Position numbers and translations under genes: made by a program. Under the pieces are notes generated by a model. It was not told the origin of the DNA, did no database searches, and worked only from the letters and a program-made list of their open reading frames with translations. 36,647 nucleotides of DNA from Clostridia bacterium (GTDB taxonomy: Bacteria > Bacillota > Clostridia > RGIG7378), in the NCBI GenBank assembly GCA_017501105.1, contig JAFVXO010000039.1, forward strand, positions 1 to 36,647, given 5' to 3'. Of this stretch, positions 1 to 10,536 are shown one piece after another; within the stretch, counting starts at the first letter, position 1, and each line of letters starts with the position of its first letter.

Positions 1-1103
1 ACGGTTTGGGCTTTGCCTATGACGACTCCGTAACTATGGAGCAGATTTTCGGATACAACTACGGCGCATTTATCATGGAACTGGCCGATGGACAGGCAGT
101 TCCTGCAGGCACAATCGTCCTGGGCACACTTACAGACGACAGTGCTATGACATACAAGGGCCAGTCTGTTTCTACTAAGGAAGCAGAGGAGGCCTACGAG
201 TCAAAGTTGGAGTCTGTGTATGCTACCAAGGCTGGCGACGTTAAGCTCTATGACAAGATTGGCTGTACCACCAGATCTACAGCAAAGCCTGCTGTGTCTA
301 TTGCCAAGCCCAGAGTGCTGATTCCCGTATTCCCCGGAACAAACTGCGAATACGACAGTGCCAGAGCCGTGGAGAGAGCAGGTGCTGAGGCCGAAATCTT
401 TGTTATCAACAACCTGACTCCTGCAGCAGTAGCTGAGTCTGCAGCTGAGTTTGCAGCCAAGATTGGCAAATCTCAGGCCATATTCATTCCCGGAGGATTC
501 TCCGGAGGCGATGAGCCCGACGGATCAGGCAAGTTTATTACTGCAGTATTCCGCAACCCTGCCATCAAGGATGCAGTGCATGAGCTGCTGAATAACAGGG
601 ACGGATTGATGCTGGGTATCTGTAACGGATTCCAGGCTTTGATTAAGTTAGGTTTGGTGCCCTACGGCGAGATTCGCGACACAGATGAGAACTGCCCCAC
701 TTTGACCTTCAACACCATCGGCAGACACCAGTCCAAGTTGGTAAGGACACGTGTGGCATCATCTAAGTCTCCTTGGCTGACAAAGGTGAACGTAGGCGAT
801 ATAATTACAGTTCCGATTTCCCATGGCGAGGGACGCTTCTATGCACCCGAGAGCGTGGTTAAGGAGCTGATTGCCAACGGTCAGGTGGCAACTCAGTATG
901 TAGACCTGAACGGCAACCCCACATCAGATATCGAGTTCAACCCCAACAACTCCGCAATGGCTATCGAAGGCATTCTGTCTCCCGACGGCAGGGTTTTGGG
1001 CAAGATGGGCCACTCCGAGCGCGTCAGCAACGGCGTCTACAGGAACGTGCCCGGCAACTTCGATATGGGTCTCTTTGACTCACTGGTTGAGTATTATAAG
1101 TAA
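1..1103 (+). CDS. purL: Phosphoribosylformylglycinamidine synthase, C-terminal part (5' end outside window)
   Basis: This is the end of single-chain FGAM synthase, which makes FGAM from FGAR, glutamine and ATP in purine synthesis. The frame is open from base 3, so the gene is truncated by the window edge; the family is usually about 1200-1300 aa and roughly 366 remain. The first 95 or so residues are the end of the synthase domain. A class I glutamine amidotransferase domain follows, beginning near PRVLIPVFPGTN (base 310). The nucleophile cysteine is in GICNGFQ (codon at 621). The terminal HSE motif (codons 1011-1019) matches the catalytic His/Glu pair of PurL. SHGEGRF is also conserved. No strong GC-rich terminator follows. 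Only an AT-rich inverted repeat (GTTAAAAA/TTTTTAAC) lies just past the stop. Confidence 0.95.
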   Translation, partial: GLGFAYDDSVTMEQIFGYNYGAFIMELADGQAVPAGTIVLGTLTDDSAMTYKGQSVSTKEAEEAYESKLESVYATKAGDVKLYDKIGCTTRSTAKPAVSIAKPRVLIPVFPGTNCEYDSARAVERAGAEAEIFVINNLTPAAVAESAAEFAAKIGKSQAIFIPGGFSGGDEPDGSGKFITAVFRNPAIKDAVHELLNNRDGLMLGICNGFQALIKLGLVPYGEIRDTDENCPTLTFNTIGRHQSKLVRTRVASSKSPWLTKVNVGDIITVPISHGEGRFYAPESVVKELIANGQVATQYVDLNGNPTSDIEFNPNNSAMAIEGILSPDGRVLGKMGHSERVSNGVYRNVPGNFDMGLFDSLVEYYK

Positions 1104-1172
1104 AACAATCTGTTAAAAAATGTTCGAATAGTGACAGCTTTTTAACTTGACCAAATTATGGATTTTAATTTA

Positions 1173-1201
1173 TTGACAGGTGTGATAGGTAAAATTATTA
1201 T
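1173..1201 (+). promoter_or_regulatory. Sigma-70 type promoter for gdhA
   Basis: TTGACA (1173-1178), a 17-nt spacer and TATTAT (1196-1201), about 50 nt ahead of the gdhA start. It is a near-consensus housekeeping promoter. A weaker TTGACC...TTATTG pair lies about 26 nt upstream. Confidence 0.7.
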
Positions 1202-1235
1202 TCAACCTGTTAGAACGCATCACGCATTTTGATGA

Positions 1236-2606
<1,371 letters not shown>

Positions 2607-2628
2607 TTACAATTTGATTTTAACGAGG

Positions 2629-2656
2629 GCCCACGGCGTATGTCGTGGGCTTTTTT
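2629..2656 (+). terminator. Intrinsic terminator after gdhA
   Basis: GCCCACG (2629-2635) pairs with CGTGGGC (2644-2650) around an 8-nt loop, followed by six T. Confidence 0.9.
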
Positions 2657-2859
2657 GTGTGCCGTATAAGTGTCAAGATGGGAGTTTTTGCCGAATTATT
2701 AGACAAAGATTAAGATGCTATTCCAAAGACCTCCAAAATTGTAAAAAATTTGTTATTCCAATGTAATATTCTGCCAAAAGAGAACATAAGATTTAATAGA
2801 AGTGGTTAGGGGAATTGGTAACCCTGCCATACAAACTATATATAATTTGGAGGAGAATT

Positions 2860-4845
2860 ATGACTAAAAGGCTTTTTACCAAAACAATGTCGGTGCTATT
2901 AGTTTTAGCCATGGTTATGTCAGTGTTTATGGCATTCCCCACAATGGCTGCATCCACAACAGGTTACGTGTTGTCTCAAAACATGGACATGCTGCCTACA
3001 ATTTCATCCACCACAGGGAATACATCCCATGGCGTATGGAGTTCAGAGTATAGCAGCTCTATGGCTACGAATCATGTAACATTTTCTCAGTACACAAACA
3101 GCTCCGGTGCAACGTCTATGAAGCTTAGTATTGCAGACGGCAGATATACTATTGGCGTATATTGCGGATTCAATGGAGCAACATCATCATCCAAGCTTAC
3201 ATTTAAGGTATGGGTTCCCGAGGGATCCACTGTTACCAAAATTAACTCAATTGAGATTGGCAGCACTGTAATTCTTGGTGAGACAGAATTGACAGCAAAT
3301 GCATGGAACACAATAGAGACAAGCTCTTTCGGCAGCAGGACTTCAGGTGCAATTAGCATTGAGTTCTATAGCGATACAGCAACCTCCGGTCAGAGCCTCT
3401 ATATTGACGACTTCCAGATTTCCAATGGAACATCAGCAGACGCAACTAACTATGTTATTAATGAGCAGTTTGAGAGCGGTATTCCAACCAGTTCCACACC
3501 AAAGACCACAACCAATGGCGTATGGAGCTCCGAATACAGCAGTTCTCTGGGAATTGATCACGTAACATTCTCCCACAGCAGCAGCGGTTACAACGGAACC
3601 AATGCTCTTAAGGCAAATGTTGGTAATGGCAGATACACCATTGATTTTTATCTTGGTTTCCAGAATGCAGATACCGACAGCACATTGACATTCAAGACCT
3701 TCGTCCCCAGCGGAAGCACAATTACTTCCATTAATAAGATAGCCGTTAACGGTGTTGAGATTATGGGAGAGACTGCTATCACTCAGGGTCAGTGGGTTGA
3801 GATTGAGGCAGGAGAACTGGGTGATACAGATGGATACATTCACATCGAGTACTACAGTGCCACTGCGTGCTCTGGTCAGTACTTCTACATCGACGACGTC
3901 AGGGTTACCGGCACAGCTTCCGGTTCCGATGCAGACGATGACGACACCAGCTCTGTTTCCGGATATGTAAATGTAGGTTACCTGCCTTACTACAGAACAG
4001 ACTGCTATGAGGATCTGGATTATGATGCACTTACACACCTGTGCCTGGCATTCTTTAATCCCGATACATCCAGCCTTGAAATTACTCACAGGTTCGACTC
4101 CGATTCTGAGGTGGAAGACATTATCGACCTGGCTCATGACAATGGAGTTAAAGTAATGGCATCCTACGGTGGATCCTCCGGCAAGACAATCTATACACAG
4201 ATTCTGCCCAGCTCCTCCAAGAGATCCCAGTTGGTCGAGAATATGATCGAGCATGCTCTGGACAACGACCTGGACGGTATCGACATTGATATTGAGGCTT
4301 CCACCAGCTACACAGACATTTGGAACTACTATTCATCCTTTATATCTGAGCTGAGAGAGCGCTGCGACGAAGAGGGCCTTATCCTGACAACTGCTGTTGC
4401 AGAGTGGTACGGTGATGCAATTTCTTCATCAACCCTCAAGAAGTTCGACCTGGTTATGGTTATGGCATATGACAACAGCGGTGCAAACCACTCTACCTAT
4501 GATGACTCCGTAGATATGTGCCAGTACTTTGTTGGCAGAGGCGTATCCAAGTCCAAGCTGGTTATGGGTGTTCCCTTCTACGGATATATTGCAAACACAT
4601 CAATGGAAGGCTCAGCAACCTACAAGTCAATCCTTGCAGCAGATCCATCTGCATACAACAAGGACTTGAGTAATGGCATTGCCTACAACGGCATTCCCAC
4701 TATCCAGAGAAAGTGTCAGTACGTCATGAACAATGACTATGCAGGCATCATGATCTGGGAGCTTGGCCAGGATACAGATATTCAGCAGTATTCTCTTCTT
4801 CGTGCAATCAAGCTTGAGTTGTACGGTTCTGAGGGCGCAAGATAG
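2860..4845 (+). CDS. Secreted GH18 family glycosidase with two tandem N-terminal modules
   Basis: A 661-aa exported protein. The start is the ATG after TTGGAGGAGAATT; an upstream in-frame TTG at 2815 lacks a ribosome site. Residues 1-31 form a signal peptide (MTKRLFTK, hydrophobic core, cleavage near MAA-ST). Two homologous beta-rich modules follow, roughly residues 37-189 and 198-350. Each contains GVWSSEYSSS, HVTFS, GRYTI, GETxxTxxxW and a closing (L/F)YIDD(F/V). An acidic linker with DADDDDTS leads to the catalytic domain, about 367-655. There the GH18 signature DGIDIDIE (472-479) supplies the predicted catalytic acid E479. LVMVMAYD and a late IMIWELGQD also fit GH18. There is no LPXTG or other anchor. 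The substrate is unknown: chitin-like or peptidoglycan glycans are possible. The tandem modules may bind carbohydrate (inference). Confidence 0.88.
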   Translation: MTKRLFTKTMSVLLVLAMVMSVFMAFPTMAASTTGYVLSQNMDMLPTISSTTGNTSHGVWSSEYSSSMATNHVTFSQYTNSSGATSMKLSIADGRYTIGVYCGFNGATSSSKLTFKVWVPEGSTVTKINSIEIGSTVILGETELTANAWNTIETSSFGSRTSGAISIEFYSDTATSGQSLYIDDFQISNGTSADATNYVINEQFESGIPTSSTPKTTTNGVWSSEYSSSLGIDHVTFSHSSSGYNGTNALKANVGNGRYTIDFYLGFQNADTDSTLTFKTFVPSGSTITSINKIAVNGVEIMGETAITQGQWVEIEAGELGDTDGYIHIEYYSATACSGQYFYIDDVRVTGTASGSDADDDDTSSVSGYVNVGYLPYYRTDCYEDLDYDALTHLCLAFFNPDTSSLEITHRFDSDSEVEDIIDLAHDNGVKVMASYGGSSGKTIYTQILPSSSKRSQLVENMIEHALDNDLDGIDIDIEASTSYTDIWNYYSSFISELRERCDEEGLILTTAVAEWYGDAISSSTLKKFDLVMVMAYDNSGANHSTYDDSVDMCQYFVGRGVSKSKLVMGVPFYGYIANTSMEGSATYKSILAADPSAYNKDLSNGIAYNGIPTIQRKCQYVMNNDYAGIMIWELGQDTDIQQYSLLRAIKLELYGSEGAR

Positions 4846-4873
4846 TATTTTTACCCACAATACAGCAATTAAT

Positions 4874-4909
4874 AAACTGTCGCATCGTTATACGGTGCGG
4901 CAGTTTTTG
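4874..4909 (+). terminator. Intrinsic terminator after the GH18 gene
   Basis: AACTGTCGCATCGT pairs with ACGGTGCGGCAGTT across a tiny loop, with two G-U wobbles, followed by TTTTTGTTT. Confidence 0.85.
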
Positions 4910-4910
4910 T

Positions 4911-4940
4911 TTGAGAAGGAGGAGTAGACTGTGGTAAAAT
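4911..4940 (+). promoter_or_regulatory. Possible promoter for nfo
   Basis: TTGAGA (4911-4916), an 18-nt spacer and TAAAAT (4935-4940), placed directly after the terminator and about 23 nt before the nfo start. Confidence 0.4.
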
Positions 4941-4962
4941 CTAGAAATAAACGGAGGTAATT

Positions 4963-5793
4963 ATGTTTTATATAGGTTGTCATTTGTCTGCATCCAATGG
5001 CTACTTGGCTATGGCCAAAACTGCCGAATCTATAGGAGCGAATACGTTTCAGTTCTTCACCCGTAATCCCAGAGGAGGCCAGGCAAAGGCCATAGATCCC
5101 AGAGATACTGAGGCCTTTGGCAAATACGCCAAGGAACTGGCGTTTGGTCCCATATTGGCCCATGCGCCATATACACTCAATCCATGTTCTGCAGATCCCA
5201 GAGTACGGGAGTTTGCCAATATGGTATTTACAGATGATTTGCAAAGGTTAGAGTATACCCCAGGTGCCATGTACAATTTCCATCCCGGCAGTCATGTGGG
5301 GCAGGGTGTAGATGTAGGTATAGGACTTATTGTGGATCAACTTAACCAGGTTTTGCGCCCGGAGCAGACTACTACTGTGTTGCTCGAGACCATGGCGGGC
5401 AAGGGGTCCGAGATTGGCGGCAACTTCCGGGAGCTAAGAGAGATAATCGACGGAGTAGAGTTGCAGGACAAGATGGGAGTATGCCTGGACACATGCCATG
5501 TAAATGATGCGGGTTACGATGTAGTTGGAGATCTGGATGGTGTGCTCACTGAGTTTGACAATGTGGTGGGACTCCATAGACTCAAGGCTATCCATATCAA
5601 TGACTCTATGAATCCCCTGGGAGCTCACAAGGACCGCCACCAGAAGATTGGCCAGGGATACATCGGAACGGAGGCCTTTGCCAGAATTATTAATCACCCG
5701 GCACTAAGGGATTTGCCCTTCTATCTGGAAACTCCCAACGAGATCCAAGGGTATGCAGATGAAATTGCCATGCTTAAGGCGCTGCGCAGTTAG
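4963..5793 (+). CDS. nfo: Deoxyribonuclease IV (AP endonuclease, EndoIV family)
   Basis: Base-excision-repair enzyme that cuts the phosphodiester bond 5' of abasic sites, using a trinuclear zinc centre in a TIM barrel. The 276-aa length is typical. All family zinc-ligand motifs are present in order: [51 protein letters not shown] and ETPNE. These correspond to the ligands described for E. coli Nfo. The start follows ACGGAGGTAATT. It stands alone between the GH18 terminator and the convergent dus operon. The 137-bp gap to dus has no convincing strong terminator; a 4-bp GGCC/GGCC hairpin is the best seen. Confidence 0.95.
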   Translation: MFYIGCHLSASNGYLAMAKTAESIGANTFQFFTRNPRGGQAKAIDPRDTEAFGKYAKELAFGPILAHAPYTLNPCSADPRVREFANMVFTDDLQRLEYTPGAMYNFHPGSHVGQGVDVGIGLIVDQLNQVLRPEQTTTVLLETMAGKGSEIGGNFRELREIIDGVELQDKMGVCLDTCHVNDAGYDVVGDLDGVLTEFDNVVGLHRLKAIHINDSMNPLGAHKDRHQKIGQGYIGTEAFARIINHPALRDLPFYLETPNEIQGYADEIAMLKALRS

Positions 5794-5930
5794 GCCAGAG
5801 CGGGGAATAGGACGTCGAGAGCGATTGGGGATATATTGTAACAGAAAAAAGACTAGCGACTATAATTAGACTTAAGACGACCAAATGCCCTAAAAGGCCA
5901 AAACGGCCGCAAGACATTGAAGATACAGGA

Positions 5931-6956
5931 TTATAGGATGGGGTGCTTTCTCAGTAGGGAGAGCACCTCTTGTTCTGTAGTGGCTTTGAAGGCTGCGTCT
6001 CTGAGCTTGGCTGCACCGGGGCGCCCCTTGATATACCAAGCAATATGCTTGCGCATCATCAGCAATCCTCTTTCTCCATATTTGTCAGTTAGCATGGTGA
6101 GGTGCCTGCAGGCGGTGTCATATAGCTCGTCCTCAGTGGGGAGATAGTTGTTGTCGTATTGGTAGATGTCAAATGTGCTGGCATAGCCTGAGTTGGCGGC
6201 TGCTACATAGTCGGAGAAGATCCGGCTCAGGCCTCTGAATATCCAGGGGTTGCCCTGGGCTCCGCGACCTACCATGACTGCATCGCATCCGGTGTGTTGC
6301 ATCATGCGCACACCGTCAGAGGGGCGGGTAATGTCTCCGTTGCCTATAACAGGGATGTCCACAGACTCCTTGACCTTGGCAATAATGTCCCAGTCAGCCT
6401 TGCCGGAGTAGAACTGTTCTCTGGTACGTCCGTGGACAGTTACAGCAGCAGCGCCTGCCTCTTGAGCCATCTGAGCAAACTCGACGCAGTTGATGTGGTC
6501 TGCGTCCCAGCCCTTGCGGAACTTGACTGTGACAGGGGTTCCGGCGGCTGCGTCTATCACGGCCTCGATAATGCGGGAGGCCAGGTCGGGGTTGCTCATG
6601 AGGGCGCTGCCTGCGCTGCCCTTGGTTACCTTGGGGGCGGGGCAGCCCATGTTTATGTCGATAATGTCTCCGTTGCCGGCTGCAGCCAGTCTGGCGGCGG
6701 TGCGGGCCATAGGCTCCGGTTCTCCGCCAAATATCTGCAGAGCCACAGGATGTTCGTCAGATAGGGTTTCTGTGATCTCGTAACTCTTGGCGCAGTTATA
6801 GTCTATGCCCTTGGCGCTTGCCATCTCAGTGTAAATAAGTGCAGCGCCCTGTTCGCGGCACAGCTTGCGGAAGGGCATGTCGGTAATGCCCGCCATAGGA
6901 GCTAAAAAGGCCAGACCATCTACTCTGAAACTGCCAATATCTACAAAGTTGTTCAT
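5931..6956 (-). CDS. dus: tRNA-dihydrouridine synthase (Dus family)
   Basis: FMN- and NADPH-dependent enzyme that reduces uridines in tRNA D-loops. The 341-aa product starts MNNFVDIG. This start is preceded by AAAGGAGGTCCAATCC and overlaps the upstream HAD stop codon by 4 nt (ATGA). Family motifs are LAPMAGITDMPFR (FMN phosphate region), the catalytic-cysteine segment NMGCPAPKVTKGSAGSAL, VKFRKGWD, VHGRTREQFYSGKADW, VIGNGDI and GRGAQGNPWIF. Length and motifs fit the DusB-like group of Bacillota, but the exact tRNA positions modified cannot be read from sequence. It is the second gene of a two-gene minus-strand operon and is convergent with nfo. Confidence 0.94.
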   Translation of the reverse strand: MNNFVDIGSFRVDGLAFLAPMAGITDMPFRKLCREQGAALIYTEMASAKGIDYNCAKSYEITETLSDEHPVALQIFGGEPEPMARTAARLAAAGNGDIIDINMGCPAPKVTKGSAGSALMSNPDLASRIIEAVIDAAAGTPVTVKFRKGWDADHINCVEFAQMAQEAGAAAVTVHGRTREQFYSGKADWDIIAKVKESVDIPVIGNGDITRPSDGVRMMQHTGCDAVMVGRGAQGNPWIFRGLSRIFSDYVAAANSGYASTFDIYQYDNNYLPTEDELYDTACRHLTMLTDKYGERGLLMMRKHIAWYIKGRPGAAKLRDAAFKATTEQEVLSLLRKHPIL

Positions 6957-7534
6957 GGATTGGACCTCCTTTGCCTGAAAATCCAGGGGCTGACATCTTC
7001 TCCTCGTACCATATAGGCCTGGACGGCAATGCGTGCCATAGGCTCGTCCTTGTAGGAGTCTGAATAGAAGGCCTGGGGCACAGTGTCTCCGTAGACCTCT
7101 CTGTAGCGGGAAACCTTGTTGATACCGTGGCAATTGGGGCCGGAAAACCTGCCCGTCCGAGGGTCCACCTTAGATGCAATGAGGTTGCTAATGCCCAGGC
7201 GACGGCAAATGGGCTGTAGTAGGAATTCTGGAGAGGCGGATATGACCAAATCATCCTCCTGGTGTGCATCAAGGTACCACCGGTGTATGCTGCAGCGGCC
7301 GCTGTCCCAAAAGTCCTCCACGGCCTGCTCTACATTGGGAATATGGCGCAAAAAGCGGAACATGTACTCCTTGAATTGCGTCTTGGAAATGATTCCCATA
7401 GCCATGCCAAGAGCAGCTACGCCGGTTCCGGGCATAGTGAGCAACACCTTGGGCTGTAGTCCAACGCAATACTTGATAAAAGCTACAGTGCTGTCTCCAT
7501 GAGATATGGTGTTGTCAAAGTCGTATACGTTCAT
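6953..7534 (-). CDS. HAD superfamily phosphatase (HAD-IB, phosphoserine-phosphatase-like)
   Basis: A 193-aa soluble HAD hydrolase. Motif I is VYDFDNTIS (nucleophile Asp and acid Asp), motif II is VISASP, and the C-terminal metal motif appears as FYSDSYKDEPM. SD-SYKDxP plus a small helical cap (residues about 15-90) is the pattern of the HAD-IB/SerB-like group. The substrate is unknown. The ATG at 7534 is chosen because GAGGT precedes it at good spacing; a GTG two codons upstream would sit too close to that site. Its stop overlaps the dus start (ATGA), so the two genes are probably translationally coupled. Confidence 0.85.
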   Translation of the reverse strand: MNVYDFDNTISHGDSTVAFIKYCVGLQPKVLLTMPGTGVAALGMAMGIISKTQFKEYMFRFLRHIPNVEQAVEDFWDSGRCSIHRWYLDAHQEDDLVISASPEFLLQPICRRLGISNLIASKVDPRTGRFSGPNCHGINKVSRYREVYGDTVPQAFYSDSYKDEPMARIAVQAYMVRGEDVSPWIFRQRRSNP

Positions 7535-7689
7535 ATGCACCTCGCCGTAAATGATAATTGATTATGGCCAAAAGGACAAGGGCAATGAGCATTTCGCAGA
7601 AAAATAGACAAAGAACCTGACGTAATATAAAATAGGTAGCGGTACTTTGGGGTTTTCCGGGAGACCAATACGTTATCGAGGTAACAGCT

Positions 7690-8250
7690 ATGAAATTATT
7701 GGTGGCATCCGACATTCACGGAGCAGCAGAATATATGGAACACTTGTTTAACCGTATCAAGGAAGAGCATCCTGACAGAGTGATTTTGCTGGGAGATCTG
7801 TTGTACCACGGCCCCAGAAACAACCTGCCCGACAGCTACAACACCATGTATGTAGCCGCAATGCTCAATAGTATTGAAGTTCCCATTATATGTGTCAGGG
7901 GCAACTGCGATGCCGAGGTTGATCAGGTTATGGTCGAATTCCCCATTATGGCCGAATACGCCGTTGTGGATGATGGCAACCGCACAATTTTCGCCACCCA
8001 CGGGCATAGCATGGACTGGTCCCGCAAGTTGCTCAAGGACCCCAGCCAGATCCTGCTGAGCGGACATATTCATATCCCTGGTATATGGTATGAGGAGAAC
8101 TGCACCCGGATTAATCCCGGTTCAGTGTCACTGCCTCGCAATAACATTCCCCACAGCTATGCAGTACTGGAGGACAACTTGGTAATCTGGAAGGACGTGA
8201 CCAACGGTCAGGAGTATGACCGCGTGGACCTGTCAATAGCAAAGGAATGA
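7690..8250 (+). CDS. yfcE: YfcE-type metallophosphodiesterase
   Basis: A 186-aa calcineurin-like phosphoesterase of the YfcE/MJ0936 family, which hydrolyses phosphodiesters using two metal ions. Metal-binding motifs run in order: DIHG (near residue 8), GDLLYHGP, GNCD, THGHS and GHIHIP. The final INPGSVSLPR segment is also typical. The start follows TATCGAGGTAACAGCT. The gene is divergent from the HAD-dus operon and lies 7 nt upstream of the cysteine-desulfidase-like gene, so those two are probably co-transcribed. The 155-bp divergent region has AT-rich -10-like sequences (TAATATAAAATA) but no clear -35. The physiological substrate is unknown. Confidence 0.92.
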   Translation: MKLLVASDIHGAAEYMEHLFNRIKEEHPDRVILLGDLLYHGPRNNLPDSYNTMYVAAMLNSIEVPIICVRGNCDAEVDQVMVEFPIMAEYAVVDDGNRTIFATHGHSMDWSRKLLKDPSQILLSGHIHIPGIWYEENCTRINPGSVSLPRNNIPHSYAVLEDNLVIWKDVTNGQEYDRVDLSIAKE

Positions 8251-8257
8251 CGAGACC

Positions 8258-9526
8258 ATGACGCAGATAGAAAAGGATTTCCTGGCCATATTACAGGAGG
8301 AACTAATCCCGGCCATGGGTTGCACAGAGCCCATTGCTTTGGCCTACGCAGCAGCTGTGGCCCGGCGAGAGCTGGGAGAACTTCCCTGCAGGATAGAGGC
8401 CAGGTGTAGCGGCAATATAGTCAAGAACGTTCACAGCGTTTCCATACCCAACTCGGGAGGCATGGTGGGCATCGACGCCGCTATTGTTCTGGGAGCTGTA
8501 GGAGGTAACCCGGACCTGCTTATGGAGGTGCTGGAGAGCGTTACGCCCCAAGATATAAACATCACACAGCAGTTGCTCGAGGAGCAAATATGCAAAGTGG
8601 ACTTTTTGGATTCGGACATCCCCCTTCATTTTGAAATTACAGTTTTTAGCAAAGAGCACAGCGTTACAGTGGAGGTTCGATGCAGCCACACAAACATTGT
8701 CCGTATCGATCGGGACGGGGAGAACCTGTTTCTTGCAGATGCAGAGGGGCAGCGAGGAGGTGGCACTGCAGATCGTAGTGGCCTTAGTATTTGCAGCATC
8801 AAGGACTTTGCAGACAACGTGGACATTGAGTTGATCAGGCCCCTGTACGACAAACAGATCAGGTGCAACATGGCCATAGCAGAGGAGGGCATGACAGGTA
8901 GGTATGGCCTGGGTATTGGCAGGGTACTGCTGTCGGCGTATTCCGAGGGCGTTGTACAGATGATGAAGGCCTACGCCGCTGCTGCGTCTGAGGCTCGAAT
9001 GGGCGGCTGTGATATGCCGGTTATTATCACATCAGGCAGCGGCAACCAGGGCATTGCATCATCAGTTCCGGTGATTATATACGCCAGAGAGAAGAACATC
9101 TCCACGGAAAAATTGTACAGGGCGTTGGCGTTTTCCAGCCTGCTAACAATATTCCAAAAGGAATTTATTGGCAAATTGTCTGCGTTCTGCGGAGCAGTAT
9201 CTGCCACATGCGCTGCGGGAGCGGCTATCACCTATTTGGAGAACGGATCCCTCAAGGCCATCGAGGATACAATTGACAACACACTGGCGAACTGCCCGGG
9301 AGTAATATGCGATGGAGCTAAGGTGTCCTGCGCCGCCAAGATTGCTTCATGCCTGGATGCGGCTATATTGGGCCACTATTTGGCCATGCAGGGAAAGGCC
9401 TACGCTGCCAATGAGGGTATATTGATGCAGGAGGCAGGCGATACCATCAGTTGTGTAGGTTACATCGGCAAGGTTGGCATGAGGCAGACAGACCGGGAAA
9501 TAATCAAACTGATGCTGGGAAGGTAA
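8258..9526 (+). CDS. cyuA: L-cysteine desulfidase / UPF0597 (CyuA/YhaM) family protein
   Basis: A 422-aa cytoplasmic protein of the UPF0597 family. Members act as iron-sulfur-dependent L-cysteine desulfidases, giving pyruvate, ammonia and sulfide, and are related to the serine dehydratase alpha chain. The N-terminal signature IPAMGCTEPIALAYA carries the first conserved cysteine (about C22). The C-terminal block CDGAKVSCAAKIASCLDAA holds further cysteines expected to bind the cluster. A glycine-rich region, VIITSGSGNQGIASSVPV, is also characteristic. The start is 7 nt after yfcE; the ribosome site is weak (AAAGGAATGACGAGACC), which suggests coupling with yfcE. No CyuP-like transporter is adjacent. 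L-serine as a substrate is an alternative. Confidence 0.87.
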   Translation: MTQIEKDFLAILQEELIPAMGCTEPIALAYAAAVARRELGELPCRIEARCSGNIVKNVHSVSIPNSGGMVGIDAAIVLGAVGGNPDLLMEVLESVTPQDINITQQLLEEQICKVDFLDSDIPLHFEITVFSKEHSVTVEVRCSHTNIVRIDRDGENLFLADAEGQRGGGTADRSGLSICSIKDFADNVDIELIRPLYDKQIRCNMAIAEEGMTGRYGLGIGRVLLSAYSEGVVQMMKAYAAAASEARMGGCDMPVIITSGSGNQGIASSVPVIIYAREKNISTEKLYRALAFSSLLTIFQKEFIGKLSAFCGAVSATCAAGAAITYLENGSLKAIEDTIDNTLANCPGVICDGAKVSCAAKIASCLDAAILGHYLAMQGKAYAANEGILMQEAGDTISCVGYIGKVGMRQTDREIIKLMLGR

Positions 9527-9540
9527 TATGTAACAGAAAA

Positions 9541-9569
9541 AACGTCATCCCGAATTGGAATGACGTTTT
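9541..9569. terminator. Bidirectional terminator between convergent genes
   Basis: AACGTCAT (9541-9548) pairs with ATGACGTT. A-run on the left and T-run on the right let it serve both cyuA and the convergent minus-strand gene. Confidence 0.8.
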
Positions 9570-9616
9570 GTTATGGCTAATGACTGTAATTTTGATACAA
9601 ATTTCGAAGTTTCACA

Positions 9617-10099
9617 TCAAGCGATAAGCGTAATAATCAAAAGTGCCAAAGCGAACGCAATTAACACGGTCACTACAAACGCACCTATTCCGATCAACAG
9701 CTTGGCTATTAACGATTTGGCGTTCTTCATAAGAAACAGCGAGGTTATTGAACCAATGCCGCCTAAGGCACCGCCGATTGCACCGCCAACAACTGGGAAA
9801 ATAGAACAAAGAGCTACACTATTGCCCCAAGTTAACAAAAAGATAAGCGGAAGAACAGCAAAAACAATTTCATACCACTTCGGTTTTGGAGAAACTTCAA
9901 TAGCAACATTGTTAATAAGTATTTTTATACCCACAAGATGACTTCCAACTATAACAACTTTTTTTCCTTCCACCGTAAACTCATTTTTCGAAACCGGTTG
10001 AGCGTCAACTCCGTTTATCGTCAACGTCTTTTTCCCGGTCAAAAAGCTTTCGTTGTAAACGATCTCACCATAAATGGGGTGTTGAACAAACTCTTTCAT
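9617..10099 (-). CDS. Hypothetical membrane protein with cytoplasmic beta-type head
   Basis: A 160-aa protein I do not recognise. The start MKEFVQHP follows AAAAGGAGAACACA. An open frame continues upstream but has no ribosome site. The first 75 or so residues are polar and look beta-rich (IYGEIVYNESFLTGKKTLTI, then a VEGKKVVIVGS turn). They are followed by about three hydrophobic segments: WYEIVFAVLPLIFLLTW, a glycine-rich FPVVGGAIGGALGGIGS stretch, and a very hydrophobic C-terminus ending LLIITLIA. The arrangement suggests an inner-membrane protein with a soluble N-terminal domain. It lies downstream of tRNA-Ser on the same strand but behind that gene's terminator, and shares a terminator with cyuA. 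Confidence 0.7.
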   Translation of the reverse strand: MKEFVQHPIYGEIVYNESFLTGKKTLTINGVDAQPVSKNEFTVEGKKVVIVGSHLVGIKILINNVAIEVSPKPKWYEIVFAVLPLIFLLTWGNSVALCSIFPVVGGAIGGALGGIGSITSLFLMKNAKSLIAKLLIGIGAFVVTVLIAFALALLIITLIA

Positions 10100-10191
10100 T
10101 GTGTTCTCCTTTTTATGTTGTAAATTGAACAACATTGCCGTATTTGCTAATTTTATTGTACCACAAACAAGAATATTTGCCGATATAAAAT

Positions 10192-10227
10192 AAAAAAACC
10201 GCAATCCCTTGTATCAGAATTGCGGTT
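10192..10227 (-). terminator. Terminator of tRNA-Ser
   Basis: On the minus strand AACCGCAAT pairs with ATTGCGGTT (9 bp), followed by a run of T (the A-run at 10192-10198 on the plus strand). Confidence 0.8.
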
Positions 10228-10233
10228 TATGTT

Positions 10234-10326
10234 TGGCGGAGAAAGAGGGATTCGAACCCTCGAGACGCTTTTGACGCCTACACGATTTCCAGTCGTGCGC
10301 CCTCGACCAGACTAGGCGACTTCTCC
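10234..10326 (-). tRNA. tRNA-Ser (anticodon GGA)
   Basis: A class II tRNA with a long variable arm. The acceptor GGAGAAG pairs with TTTCTCC, followed by discriminator G and an encoded CCA. The anticodon stem CACGA/TCGTG encloses loop CTGGAAA, so the anticodon is GGA (UCC/UCU codons). The T-arm contains GGTTCGAATCC. It has its own promoter and terminator. Confidence 0.95.
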
Positions 10327-10361
10327 ACACGACATATGATGCGCAAAAACAGCGCCTAAAC

Positions 10362-10390
10362 AATATAACCTGTCGTTCTCCATTTGTCAA
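10362..10390 (-). promoter_or_regulatory. Promoter of tRNA-Ser
   Basis: On the minus strand TTGACA (10390-10385), a 17-nt spacer and TATATT (10367-10362), about 36 nt from the tRNA 5' end. Confidence 0.8.
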
Positions 10391-10536
10391 CATAAAAAGG
10401 AAAAAACCTATTGCGACTTCCGGGCACGATGAACAGCGGGAGTGGTATGTGCAGAGCTGGAACGGGGCGCCTTTTCTCAGATTTGCAAAATCCTTTTGAA
10501 AATGTATACAAAAACGAGAGCTAAAAGGACGAAAAT

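Noticed and set aside
3433-4254. Long open frame antisense to the GH18 gene
   Set aside because: No recognisable domain or ribosome site; it mirrors the repetitive GH18 modules.
5896-5908. GGCC-AAAAC-GGCC hairpin as terminator between nfo and dus
   Set aside because: The stem is only 4 bp and has no T-run on either strand.
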